From Streptomyces sp. NBC_01260 (GTDB taxonomy: Bacteria > Actinomycetota > Actinomycetes > Streptomycetales > Streptomycetaceae), in the NCBI RefSeq assembly GCF_036226405.1, contig NZ_CP108464.1, positions 8,680,001-8,744,000 on the forward strand: 64,000 bases of DNA. Reading direction: 5' to 3'. A program made the position numbers and the translations under genes. Below, one piece after another: positions 32,521-40,119 of this stretch (its first letter is position 1; every line of letters starts with the position of its first letter). The notes under the pieces are model-generated. The model did not search any database, was not told the origin of the DNA, and saw nothing but the letters and a program-made list of their open reading frames with translations.

Positions 32521-32795
32521 GGCTCTGTCTCACATCCGGTGGTGACAGATCGTGAGTATTGGGTATCTCTACCTTGCACAGAGTGCGGCCGGTGCTCTGA
32601 CCTCGATGCTTTGAAGCGGATGGCAGCGCATCGGGGGCGCTGAGCCTGTCGCGCCGGACTCTTACGGACAGACGCCGGGCCGATCGGTTGGCCCAAGAGA
32701 ACGACCGCTGTGGTGCACGGACCTGCGGATTCGTGATCGACGGCCTATTCGTCGCCGCCGTGACTTTCCGTCACCACCGGATGTGAGCCAGAGCC
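32521..32795. mobile_element. MITE-like element with 26-bp terminal inverted repeats
   Basis: A 275-base unit whose ends are inverted copies beginning GGCTCTG and ending GGTGGTGAC; 25 of 26 positions match. The unit is flanked on both sides by GAAC, a probable four-base target duplication. It has no transposase; on the plus strand a piece reading RTLTDRRRADRLAQENDRCG suggests it is an internally deleted insertion sequence. It lies 30 bases upstream of the ISAzo13-type relic but its ends face the wrong way to be that element's termini. Confidence 0.65.
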
Positions 32796-32825
32796 GAACG
32801 TTTTACAGTCCCGCAACTGGCGGCG

Positions 32826-33597
32826 ATGTTTGGCGTGTTGTTCCCGCAACTGGACGAGCGGCAGCAGCGTCTGCTGATGGGAGCCAAGGCCTGTGGCCTG
32901 GGGGACGGTGGGATCCGGGCCGTCGCTCGGGCGGCCGAGGTCAGCGAGACGACGGTCCGTAAGGGGGTGGATGAGCTGGGGGCCGGCGAGGGGCCCTTGG
33001 GGCGGGTCGGCAGGCATGGAGGTGGACGGAAGAAGGCCGCCGACCTGGACGCGGGGCTGCGGCCCGCGCTGCTCGCCCTGGTCGAGCAGCGCGGGCGGAG
33101 ACCCGATGTCGCCGCTGCGCTGGACGACCGAGTCGACCCGGAACCTGGTCGGCGAGCTGACCCTCCGGGGACACAGGGGCAGTGCCGACACGGTCGGTGA
33201 CCTGCTGCGGGAAGAGGGCTTCAGCCTGCAGGGCAACGCCAAGACCATCGAGGGCAAGCAGCACCCGGACCGGGACGCCCGGTTCCGCTACATCAACGAG
33301 CAAGCCAAGGACCACATCGGCGCGGGGACCCGGTGATCAGCGTGGACAGCAAGATGCAGGAACTGGTCGGTTCAGGAACGCGGGGCGTGAAGGGCAACCC
33401 TCGGGCGATCCCGTCAAGGTCAGGACGCATGACTTCCTGGACCGGCAGAGGCTGGGCAAGGCGATCCCGTACGGGATCCACGACATTGCCGCGAACTCCG
33501 GCTGGGTCGGTGTCGGCACCGACCACGACACCGCCGCCTTCGCGGACGCCTCGATCCGCCACTGGTGGCACGGGGCCGGACGCGGCCACTCGCGTCC
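32826..33597 (+). pseudogene. ISAzo13-family transposase relic
   Basis: The plus strand starts MFGVLFPQLDERQQRLLMGA, then GGIRAVARAAEVSETTVRKG and HGGGRKKAADLDAGLRPALL in one frame; a shift gives PMSPLRWTTESTRNLVGELT and DTVGDLLREEGFSLQGNAKT then HPDRDARFRYINEQAKDH; a further shift gives MISVDSKMQELVG, and another THDFLDRQRLGKAIPYGIHD and GWVGVGTDHDTAAFADASIR. This is the collinear N-terminal two thirds of an ISAzo13 transposase with at least three frameshifts and no C-terminus. Inactive. Confidence 0.82.
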
Positions 33598-33704
33598 CCC
33601 AGCCTTCGTGTGTCGACACGAGCTGTCACGGCCCATGCGTGGTCACCGACTCCGAGCGAGTCGTGGAGAGTAGGCGTGCCCCGAGAGGCTGACCGGATCC
33701 CCGG

Positions 33705-35024
33705 TCACCACCGCGGCTTCGTCGGGTTGAAGTCCGGGTGGAACCGGCGCATGTAACCCGTGTCGTCGCGTCCGGTGATGCCCTGCCGAAGGTAGTTCTC
33801 ATGCAGCCGGGCAAGCGCGTCCCGGTCCAGCCGCACGCCGAGCCCCGGCGACATCGGCACTGGCACGGCGCCGTCGACGAAGGTCAGCGGGCGCTCCACC
33901 ACGTCGACACCCAGCTGCCAGGGCGTATGGGTGTCGGCGGCGTAGGACAGCTGCGGCAGTGCCGCGCCGAGGTGGGTCATCGCGGCAAGGCTGATGCCGA
34001 GATGGCTGTTGGAGTGCATCGACAGGCCAAGGCCCCAGGTCTCGCAGATGCCCGCCAGGCGCACAGACTGCCGCAGTCCGCCCCAGTAGTGGTGATCGGA
34101 CAGGATGACCTGAACGGAGCCGCGATCGACGGCCTCGGGAATGTGGTCGAAGGAGACCACGCACATGTTGGTCGCCAGCGGCATCCCGGCGGTCTCGGCG
34201 ACGGCGGCCATGCCGGCCAGGCCCTCGGTGGGATCTTCGAGATATTCCAGCAGGCCCTGAGTCTCGGCGGCGACCCGGCGGGAGGTCTCGACGCTCCACG
34301 CGGCGTTGGGATCGATGCGCAGCGGCAGCGTGGGGAACTCCTCACGCAGCGCGCGAATGGCGTCGAGTTCCACGTCGGGAGGGAAGACACCGCCCTTCAA
34401 CTTGATCGACTGGAAGCCGTACTTCTGCACCATCGTCCGGGCCTGGGCCACGATCCCGGCAGGGTCGAGCGCGGCGCCGAAGAGGTCCGGGGCATCGCCG
34501 GGATGCTGCGCCCACTTGTAGAACAGGTACGCCGAGAAGGGCACGGCGTCGCGTACCCGGCCGCCGAGGAGATCGTGGACCGGACGGCCGATCGCCTGGC
34601 CCTGTACGTCGAGGCAGGCGACCTCGAATGCGGAGAAGACCCGCAGCGACACCTTCTCCGGGCCCATGCCGCCGGACGGACCGAGTTTCTCCGACGGCGC
34701 GTCAACGGTGCCGAGCAGCCCGTCCACCACGGACTTGATGTATTCGGTCCGGAACGGGTCCAGCCCGATCAGCAGCGGTGCCACCGTACGCAGCACCGCC
34801 AGGTGCGAGGCGTCGCCGTAGGTCTCGCCGAGCCCGACGAGTCCGTCGCCGCAGTCGACTTCGATGATCGCGCGCAACGCCCACGGCTCGTGGCAGCCCA
34901 CGGCGTTGAGCAACGGCGGGTCAGGGAACGCGATGGGCGTGATGCGGATGTCGACGATCGTGGGGGGCCCTGACGGGCTCTGTGGCTCCATGGGGCCCTT
35001 CCTCGTACGAGAACCAGTCGTCAT
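33705..35024 (-). CDS. Enolase-superfamily sugar acid dehydratase, glucarate dehydratase-like
   Basis: A 439-residue enolase-superfamily dehydratase. Catalytic layout matches the glucarate dehydratase group: Lys-x-Lys in IKLKGG (208-210), metal ligands in RIDPN (Asp238) and LEDP (Glu263), ATNMCVV at 284-290 and the histidine in MHSNSHLGIS (about 337). It should remove water from a six-carbon aldaric or aldonic acid to give the 2-keto-3-deoxy (or 5-keto-4-deoxy) acid. ATG 35024 overlaps the stop of the preceding gene (ATGA); an ATG at 34991 with its own GAGGAAGGG is possible. Beside a uronate dehydrogenase-like gene, glucarate or galactarate is the likely substrate. Confidence 0.85.
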   Translation of the reverse strand: MTTGSRTRKGPMEPQSPSGPPTIVDIRITPIAFPDPPLLNAVGCHEPWALRAIIEVDCGDGLVGLGETYGDASHLAVLRTVAPLLIGLDPFRTEYIKSVVDGLLGTVDAPSEKLGPSGGMGPEKVSLRVFSAFEVACLDVQGQAIGRPVHDLLGGRVRDAVPFSAYLFYKWAQHPGDAPDLFGAALDPAGIVAQARTMVQKYGFQSIKLKGGVFPPDVELDAIRALREEFPTLPLRIDPNAAWSVETSRRVAAETQGLLEYLEDPTEGLAGMAAVAETAGMPLATNMCVVSFDHIPEAVDRGSVQVILSDHHYWGGLRQSVRLAGICETWGLGLSMHSNSHLGISLAAMTHLGAALPQLSYAADTHTPWQLGVDVVERPLTFVDGAVPVPMSPGLGVRLDRDALARLHENYLRQGITGRDDTGYMRRFHPDFNPTKPRW

Positions 35025-35617
35025 GCGCGGGACTCCTCCAGTCGACGGAGCGCCGTGCGTCCGCGGTCCACGATGGACGCGCGTTGTGCGACGTGCTCCG
35101 GTGTGGCCTTCACCAGCGGCGGGCGGACGGGGCCGACGGCCAGACCGGCCACCTGCGCACCGGCCTTGACCAGCGAAACGGCGTAGCCGGGCACGCGGTC
35201 GCGCAGCGCGGCGAACGGCGGGTAGAACTCCGTCAGCAGTGTTCGCTGCGCCTCCTCCCCCTCCTCGTCGTCGTCGCGCACAGCCCGGTGGAACGCGGTG
35301 GCGATGTCGGGGGCAAAGCAGTGCACCGCCGAGGAGTAGCTCTCTACGCCGATCGCCGCGTAAGCCCGTGCGCTGAGCTCCGCAGTCGGCAGGCCGTTGA
35401 GGAATCCGAACTCGGCGGCGCGGGGGTGTCCGCTGGTACGTACGGCGGTGACCAGGCGCAGCATCACGTCGACGTCGCCGCGGCCGTCCTTGATGCCCAC
35501 TACGTTCGGGATGTCGAGCAGCTCCACCGCGGCTGCCGGATCGAAGACCGCGTCGGCCCGCTGGTAGGGCAGTCCCGAGAGCCGCGTTGTTCGTTCATCG
35601 CATTTCACGGTATTCAT
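35021..35617 (-). pseudogene. N-terminally truncated 5-keto-4-deoxyglucarate dehydratase (DapA family)
   Basis: Only the last 198 residues of a DHDPS/KDGDH-family protein that is normally about 300. The retained part begins YQRADAVFDPAAAVELL, with the catalytic tyrosine, and has the Schiff-base lysine in VVGIKDGRGDVD. The first 110-120 residues, with the pyruvate-binding GTG/TT strand, are missing and replaced by a short unrelated MNTVKCDERTTRLSG. A ribosome site (GTGGAG) stands before the new ATG, so a fragment may be made, but half a TIM barrel is unlikely to fold as an enzyme. In the intact pathway this step follows the downstream dehydratase. Confidence 0.75.
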
Positions 35618-35705
35618 GGATGAATCTCCACTTCAAGAGTTACCTCGGCCGAGGCGGTACTCGGCCGACTGTTACGAGCAGATGGCTGTTATGAACGGAT
35701 GGCTG

Positions 35706-36551
35706 TCACAAGGTCTGCCCCAGCGGGATGGCGCACCAGTCGCCCCCGAGCCGGGGTGTGATCGAGTCGGCAGGGTCCGGCAGGCCGCACTCTCCGATCA
35801 CCTCGGGTGCGAACTGCTCGGCGTCGTCGAGCGGGTGGTAGCCGATCGCCTCGCCTTCGGCCAGGCTCACCCAGCCCCGGGTGTTGCGGCTGACTCCCCA
35901 GACGATCCGGAAGCCGGGTTCGCGGCAGCTCAGACAGGCTTCGACGAGGCGGTGCCCGTCGGCCGGTGACAGCCAGGTGGACAGCCCGCGCATCCCGTTC
36001 GGCGTCGGGAACCAGCTTCCGATGCGCAGACAGATGATGTCCATGCCGAAGCGGTCGTGGTACAGGCGCCCGGCGGACTCGATCGCGGCCTTGCTCCAGC
36101 CGTAGAGGGTGTCCGGGCGGGCCGGTGCGTCTGCGGCGACCGGAGTGCCGCCGTACTGGTGGAAGCCGACGGCATGTGCCGAGGAGGCGAGGACGACCCG
36201 GGGCACGCCGGCCAGCCGGGCCGCCTCCAGGAGGTTCAGTGTGCCGCGCACGTTGCGGTCCAGTACGTCGTCCAGGGTGGACTCGACGCTCTGGCCGCCG
36301 AGATGGACGATCGCGCTGACGCCCCGGCATGCCTCCAGCAGCGCCTCGGTGTCGGTGAGAGAGGCGATCACGGTCTCCTCCGCTCCGCTCCCTTCGACGG
36401 CGGCCGGCGTGGTGATGTCGAGAAGCCGCAGCGTGCGGCCCTCCCGCGCCGCCAGCGGCCGCAGTTGCGTGCCCACCCTGCCGGCGGCGCCCGTGAGCAG
36501 AATCCGGCCGGTATCGGTGGAGCCGGTGGCGTGCGCGCCTTGCCGGGGCAT
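35706..36551 (-). CDS. Uronate dehydrogenase-like NAD-dependent epimerase/dehydratase
   Basis: A 281-residue extended short-chain dehydrogenase. The NAD motif GAAGRVG is near residue 19, and the catalytic pair lies in TLYGWSKAAIES. The rest (SWFPTPNGMRGLSTWLSP, VWGVSRNTRGWVSL) resembles uronate dehydrogenase, which oxidises galacturonate or glucuronate to the aldaric lactone. ATG 36551 has GGAGG six bases upstream; the frame extends 15 codons further. It sits directly before the truncated KDG dehydratase and the glucarate-type dehydratase, which together spell the oxidative uronate route. Confidence 0.78.
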   Translation of the reverse strand: MPRQGAHATGSTDTGRILLTGAAGRVGTQLRPLAAREGRTLRLLDITTPAAVEGSGAEETVIASLTDTEALLEACRGVSAIVHLGGQSVESTLDDVLDRNVRGTLNLLEAARLAGVPRVVLASSAHAVGFHQYGGTPVAADAPARPDTLYGWSKAAIESAGRLYHDRFGMDIICLRIGSWFPTPNGMRGLSTWLSPADGHRLVEACLSCREPGFRIVWGVSRNTRGWVSLAEGEAIGYHPLDDAEQFAPEVIGECGLPDPADSITPRLGGDWCAIPLGQTL

Positions 36552-36621
36552 GCGGAACCTCCAATGTCGTTCGATGCGTGACTGAGCGGCGTCCATGACC
36601 GGCAGCGGCCCGGCCTTCCGG

Positions 36622-36777
36622 TCACGCCCCGGCGCCGGCGATCAGGTGGCCGAGCCGTAGCAGGGCCACCCAAGTCAGCGCCGGGAGAGGGCAGTACCGG
36701 TGGCCGCTGGCGAACGCGTCGCCCGCGCCCACCGGTTCGCCGTACACCGACAGCGACCCGTATCGTTCACCGCGGAC
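36622..36777 (-). pseudogene. Relic of a PfkB sugar kinase, C-terminus
   Basis: The minus strand reads VRGERYGSLSVYGEPVGAGD then AFASG and, after a short degenerate stretch, LLRLGHLIAGAGA to a stop. GEPVGAGDAFASG is the catalytic motif of PfkB kinases, and the distance to LRLGHL is as in 2-keto-3-deoxygluconate kinases (compare the intact gene at 53003: EPVGAGDAFAAG then LRLGHL). Everything upstream is lost. It lies between the GntR gene and the uronate dehydrogenase gene in the same direction, so a kinase has been deleted from this operon. Confidence 0.65.
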
Positions 36778-36837
36778 ATGGGTGAACACGGTCGCGGTAC
36801 GGATCGCGCCCGCCTACCGTCTTGCAGCCGGATGGTC

Positions 36838-37518
36838 CTATTCGTCGCGCTGCGACGGCTTGGCCGCGCCGGTTGCGTGGCGACGGAAGGCCTCTGCGGC
36901 GTCGTCCTCCCGGCCGTTGACGAGTATGTCGAGCAGGCGCGCGTGTTCGTCGACCAGCTTGTCGCGGCTGCCGGTGTAGAACGGGTTGGAGACCACGCGC
37001 AGCGTCCAGAGACTGGGCTCCATCACCTCCCACAACCGCGGCAGCAGGTGGTTGCCGCTGGCCTGGCAGACGAGGCGGTGGAAAGCCATGTCGCTGTCGC
37101 GGAAGCTGCTCGGGTCGTCGTGCAGGGCCGCCCGTCGCATGTCGTCGATCACCGAGTTCAGCTGGTCGACGTAGCCCTCGGCGCGGCGCTGGGCGGCGGC
37201 TCGGGCGGCGAACTCCTCCAGCAGACCGCGCAGCTCTCGTGCCTGCTCGGCCTGCTCGATCGAGATGCTGGCAACCCGGCTGCCCAGCCGTGGCACGTGG
37301 GTGACCAGGCTCTCGTGTACCAGCCGTTTGACGGCCTCGCGCACGGGAGCCTGGCTGATGCCCAGACGTTTGGCGATGTCGGATTCGACGATCCGCTGAT
37401 CCGGCGCCATCTCGCCGCTCAGGATGGCCGAACGCAGCAGCCGGTAGACGCGGTCGGACAGCAGCCCGCCCGACGTCATGCCTCTGTTCTGTTCGAGCAG
37501 ATCGTTCAGACCAGTCAT
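36838..37518 (-). CDS. GntR family regulator, FCD domain
   Basis: A 226-residue FadR-type GntR regulator. The winged helix is at residues 20-85 (LLSDRVYRLLRSAILSGEMA, IAKRLGISQAPVREAVKRL) and the FCD ligand domain follows, with metal-ligand histidines in DSDMAFHRLV, SGNHLL and DEHARLLD. ATG 37518 overlaps the stop of the upstream amidohydrolase by one base (TGATG). It is embedded in the long minus-strand operon and is the likely local regulator, acting on sites near 45.14-45.34 kb. Confidence 0.9.
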   Translation of the reverse strand: MTGLNDLLEQNRGMTSGGLLSDRVYRLLRSAILSGEMAPDQRIVESDIAKRLGISQAPVREAVKRLVHESLVTHVPRLGSRVASISIEQAEQARELRGLLEEFAARAAAQRRAEGYVDQLNSVIDDMRRAALHDDPSSFRDSDMAFHRLVCQASGNHLLPRLWEVMEPSLWTLRVVSNPFYTGSRDKLVDEHARLLDILVNGREDDAAEAFRRHATGAAKPSQRDE

Positions 37519-38399
37519 CAGTGCTCCCTCTGCCGGATCATTGTCATCCTGTCCATGGTGGACGTGCCCGCCGGATCGAGTCCGTAGGCCCCGACGGCTG
37601 TTCCGCCCCATACTGCGGCGGCTTCGTCCGCGGTCAGCCCGCCCAGCACACCGGCCGCGGCCCCGGCCACGTCCTCGTATGCCGACCACTGTGTGCTGAC
37701 CGGCCAGTCGGACCCGAACATCAGCCGGCGTGGCCCGAACACGTCGAGCAGCACCCGAGCAACGGCATCCATGGGCACTCCGCCCGGCTCGGCGGTGGCC
37801 TTGCCGAGTCCGGACAACTTGCACACCACGTTGGGCAGTCGGCCCAGTGGCGTCAGCTGCGCGGCCCATTCGCCGAGGCCTTCGCGCCGCACATTGACGG
37901 CCGAGATCGCGGCGTGGTCGACGACGAACCGCACCTGCGGCAGGTCCCTGGCCGCCGCGTATGCCTCACGCAGAGTCCCGTGCCCCAGCAGCAGGTCCAT
38001 GGTCAGGCCCCGCTCACCGAGAGCCGCGAGTGAACGCCGCACCTGGGGCAGTCCGAGACGGGCGCCCTCGCCTGCCCCGACCGGGTCACGGACCCCGACC
38101 AGCGCCGAACTCCCGTCCTCCGCACGGAGTGTGTCGACCGTGTCCACAGCGGCCGGATCGGCGAGATCCGCGTGGACGACGACGCCGGAGAGCCGTGCGG
38201 ACCGCGCGGCCAGGCTCAGCAGCCAACGGGCCTCGGCCACGGTCCGCCCGGCCTGCACAACCACAGCAGTCACCGATCCGGCGGCCGCGGTGAGGTCGTC
38301 GAGGAGGAAGGGGCGGTTCAGTTCGCCCGCGGACCGCAGCCACGCGTGGTCGTGCAGGCCGGGGTCCCACAGGTGGACATGTGCGTCGATGGCGGTCAC
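37518..38399 (-). CDS. Amidohydrolase 2 family lactonase-like protein
   Basis: A 293-residue TIM-barrel amidohydrolase of the fuconolactonase/2-pyrone-4,6-dicarboxylate lactonase group. It starts VTAIDAHVHLWDPGLHDHAW with the metal-binding H-x-H, has VRFVVDHAAISAV and NVVCKLSGL in the middle, and RLMFGSDWPVS with the catalytic aspartate near the end. It most likely opens a sugar lactone formed by the aldo/keto reductase encoded just upstream. GTG 38399 overlaps the reductase stop (GTGA). Confidence 0.83.
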   Translation of the reverse strand: MTAIDAHVHLWDPGLHDHAWLRSAGELNRPFLLDDLTAAAGSVTAVVVQAGRTVAEARWLLSLAARSARLSGVVVHADLADPAAVDTVDTLRAEDGSSALVGVRDPVGAGEGARLGLPQVRRSLAALGERGLTMDLLLGHGTLREAYAAARDLPQVRFVVDHAAISAVNVRREGLGEWAAQLTPLGRLPNVVCKLSGLGKATAEPGGVPMDAVARVLLDVFGPRRLMFGSDWPVSTQWSAYEDVAGAAAGVLGGLTADEAAAVWGGTAVGAYGLDPAGTSTMDRMTMIRQREH

Positions 38400-39334
38400 G
38401 GCGTCGGCACCTCCTGCGGGAGCAGCCCCGCCGCGCGCAGCTCTGCCCACAGGCCGGCGGGGACGGTGGTCTGCGCCATGGCGAGGTTCTCCCGCACTTC
38501 ATCGGCCGTCCTGGCTCCGACGACCAGAGTGGACACGGCAGGATGCCCCCACCCGAACTGCAGGGCCACCGCCTTCATCGGCACCCCGTGGCGGGCACAG
38601 ATCTCCGCGATGGCCAGCGCGGCGGCAACCTGGTGCGGTTCGGCTGTCCGGTAGTCGTACCTCGCGCCGGGTCGCGGATCGGCCAGCAGGCCGGAATTGT
38701 ACACCCCGCCCAGGACGACCCCGACACCGCGAGCCTCGCATTCGGGCAACAGGCCCGTCAGAGCTTCCTGGTCGAGGAGAGTGTACCGGCCGGCCAGCAG
38801 CACGCAGTCCACGTCGACCCGCGTGACGATCCGCTCCAGCATGGCGCTCTGGTTCATGCCCGCGCCCACCGCCGACACCACGCCTTGCTCCCGCAGGTCG
38901 ACCAGGGCGCGGAAGGCCCCCGCGAGGGCCTCCTGCTCATGGTGGTCGGGGTCGTGCACATGCGCGATGTCCACCCGGTCCAGGCCTAGCCGGGTCAGGC
39001 TCTCCTCCAGGCACCGCATGGTGCCGTCGTAGGAGAAGTCCGGCTCGGCCCCGTCGCCGGTCAGGAGGTATCCGACCTTGGTCGCGACGACGACCTCGGA
39101 CCTGGGCACCCCGGCCAGCACCTGGCCGAGGCGCTGCTCGGACACGCCGCTGCCGTACCGGGGAGCGGTGTCGAACAGGCGCGTCCCGCCCGCCAGCGCG
39201 GCATGCACCGTGCCGGTGGCGTCCTGCTCCGGAACCGGCTCGTACAGGTTGCCCAGGGGCGCGCAGCCCAGGCCGAGCCTGCCGACCGTGAGACCGGTGC
39301 GGCCCAGCACGCCCGGGCCCGAGACCTGGTTCAT
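38396..39334 (-). CDS. Aldo/keto reductase, aldose 1-dehydrogenase type
   Basis: A 312-residue aldo/keto reductase. The catalytic tetrad is visible: Asp and Tyr in RLFDTAPRYGSG, Lys in VVATKVGYLL and His in DIAHVHDPDH. Together with a lactonase encoded next to it, the best match is an NAD(P)-dependent aldose dehydrogenase (D-threo-aldose/L-fucose dehydrogenase group) making a 1,5-lactone. ATG 39334 overlaps the RraA-family stop (ATGA). The frame is open far upstream, but only as a shadow of that gene. Confidence 0.85.
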   Translation of the reverse strand: MNQVSGPGVLGRTGLTVGRLGLGCAPLGNLYEPVPEQDATGTVHAALAGGTRLFDTAPRYGSGVSEQRLGQVLAGVPRSEVVVATKVGYLLTGDGAEPDFSYDGTMRCLEESLTRLGLDRVDIAHVHDPDHHEQEALAGAFRALVDLREQGVVSAVGAGMNQSAMLERIVTRVDVDCVLLAGRYTLLDQEALTGLLPECEARGVGVVLGGVYNSGLLADPRPGARYDYRTAEPHQVAAALAIAEICARHGVPMKAVALQFGWGHPAVSTLVVGARTADEVRENLAMAQTTVPAGLWAELRAAGLLPQEVPTP

Positions 39335-40119
39335 CGCTGCGACGACCGCTGCTGATCGCGCCACTGCTCGTACTCCGCGCGCGACTCCGAGGTCAGCGGG
39401 TAGTAGTTGCCGAGCTTGGCGCCCTGGTCGAGGCGCATCCGGCTGAACACCTCCCACTCCTGGTGGTCCTGGGCCGTGGCGACCACCTCCGGTGCGGTCG
39501 CCTGGGGGACGACGACGGCGCCGTCGTCGTCGGCGACCACGATGTCGCCGGGCAGGCACAGCACTCCGCCGGCGGCAACCGGCACGTCGTACGCCCAGGG
39601 GAACAGTTCCGACTGGGAGGCGTAGTGCGGGGTGGTGCCGGTGCACCAGATCGGCACGCCGAGCTCGCGGATCCGCGGAGCGTCCCGGATCCGGCCGTCG
39701 ACGACGATCCCGGCGCCGCCCTTGCGCTTGAAGTAGCGGACGAGCATGTCGCCGACACAGCCGCTGAACGCCGACCCGTACGCCTGGATGACGAGGACGT
39801 CACCGGGCTGTACCGCCTCCAGCACCGCCCACAGGGCGGTCTGGCGCTCGACGGCCTCCTGGGCCAGGCCGCTGGCTATGTCCTCGCGCTGCGGCATGAA
39901 CTGGAGCGTCAACGCCGACCCGGCGATCTTCTGCCCGGTCGAGAGGGGCTGCGGCCCCTCCATCCACGTGCGCCTGATGCCCATGCCGTGGAGCTTCGCG
40001 CACGCGGTGGCGCTGCTCACCTGTCCCATCTGGCCCACCAGTTCCGCATCGGCACGCTGGTACGCGTCGCCGCGCACCGGGAGGGGGAACACCGGCTGGG
40101 CCTGTTCATCGGTCGTCAT
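39331..40119 (-). CDS. RraA-like family protein, possible keto-acid aldolase
   Basis: A 262-residue RraA-fold protein. Signatures: SATACAKLHG near the start, the anion-binding region GDVLVIQAYGSAFSGCVGD, and GGAGIVVDGRIRDAPRIREL with the metal-binding D-G-x-x-R-D. Many such proteins are not RNase regulators but divalent-metal aldolases of the HMG/CHA type that release pyruvate from 2-keto acids. In this operon, a pyruvate aldolase for a keto-deoxy sugar acid is a reasonable guess. ATG 40119 lies inside the 3' end of the upstream gene (14-base overlap). Confidence 0.78.
   Translation of the reverse strand: MTTDEQAQPVFPLPVRGDAYQRADAELVGQMGQVSSATACAKLHGMGIRRTWMEGPQPLSTGQKIAGSALTLQFMPQREDIASGLAQEAVERQTALWAVLEAVQPGDVLVIQAYGSAFSGCVGDMLVRYFKRKGGAGIVVDGRIRDAPRIRELGVPIWCTGTTPHYASQSELFPWAYDVPVAAGGVLCLPGDIVVADDDGAVVVPQATAPEVVATAQDHQEWEVFSRMRLDQGAKLGNYYPLTSESRAEYEQWRDQQRSSQR

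Noticed and set aside
32760..32826. Right repeat of the MITE-like unit as left end of the ISAzo13 relic
   Set aside because: Its orientation points outward to the right, so it closes the 275-base unit instead of opening the transposase element.
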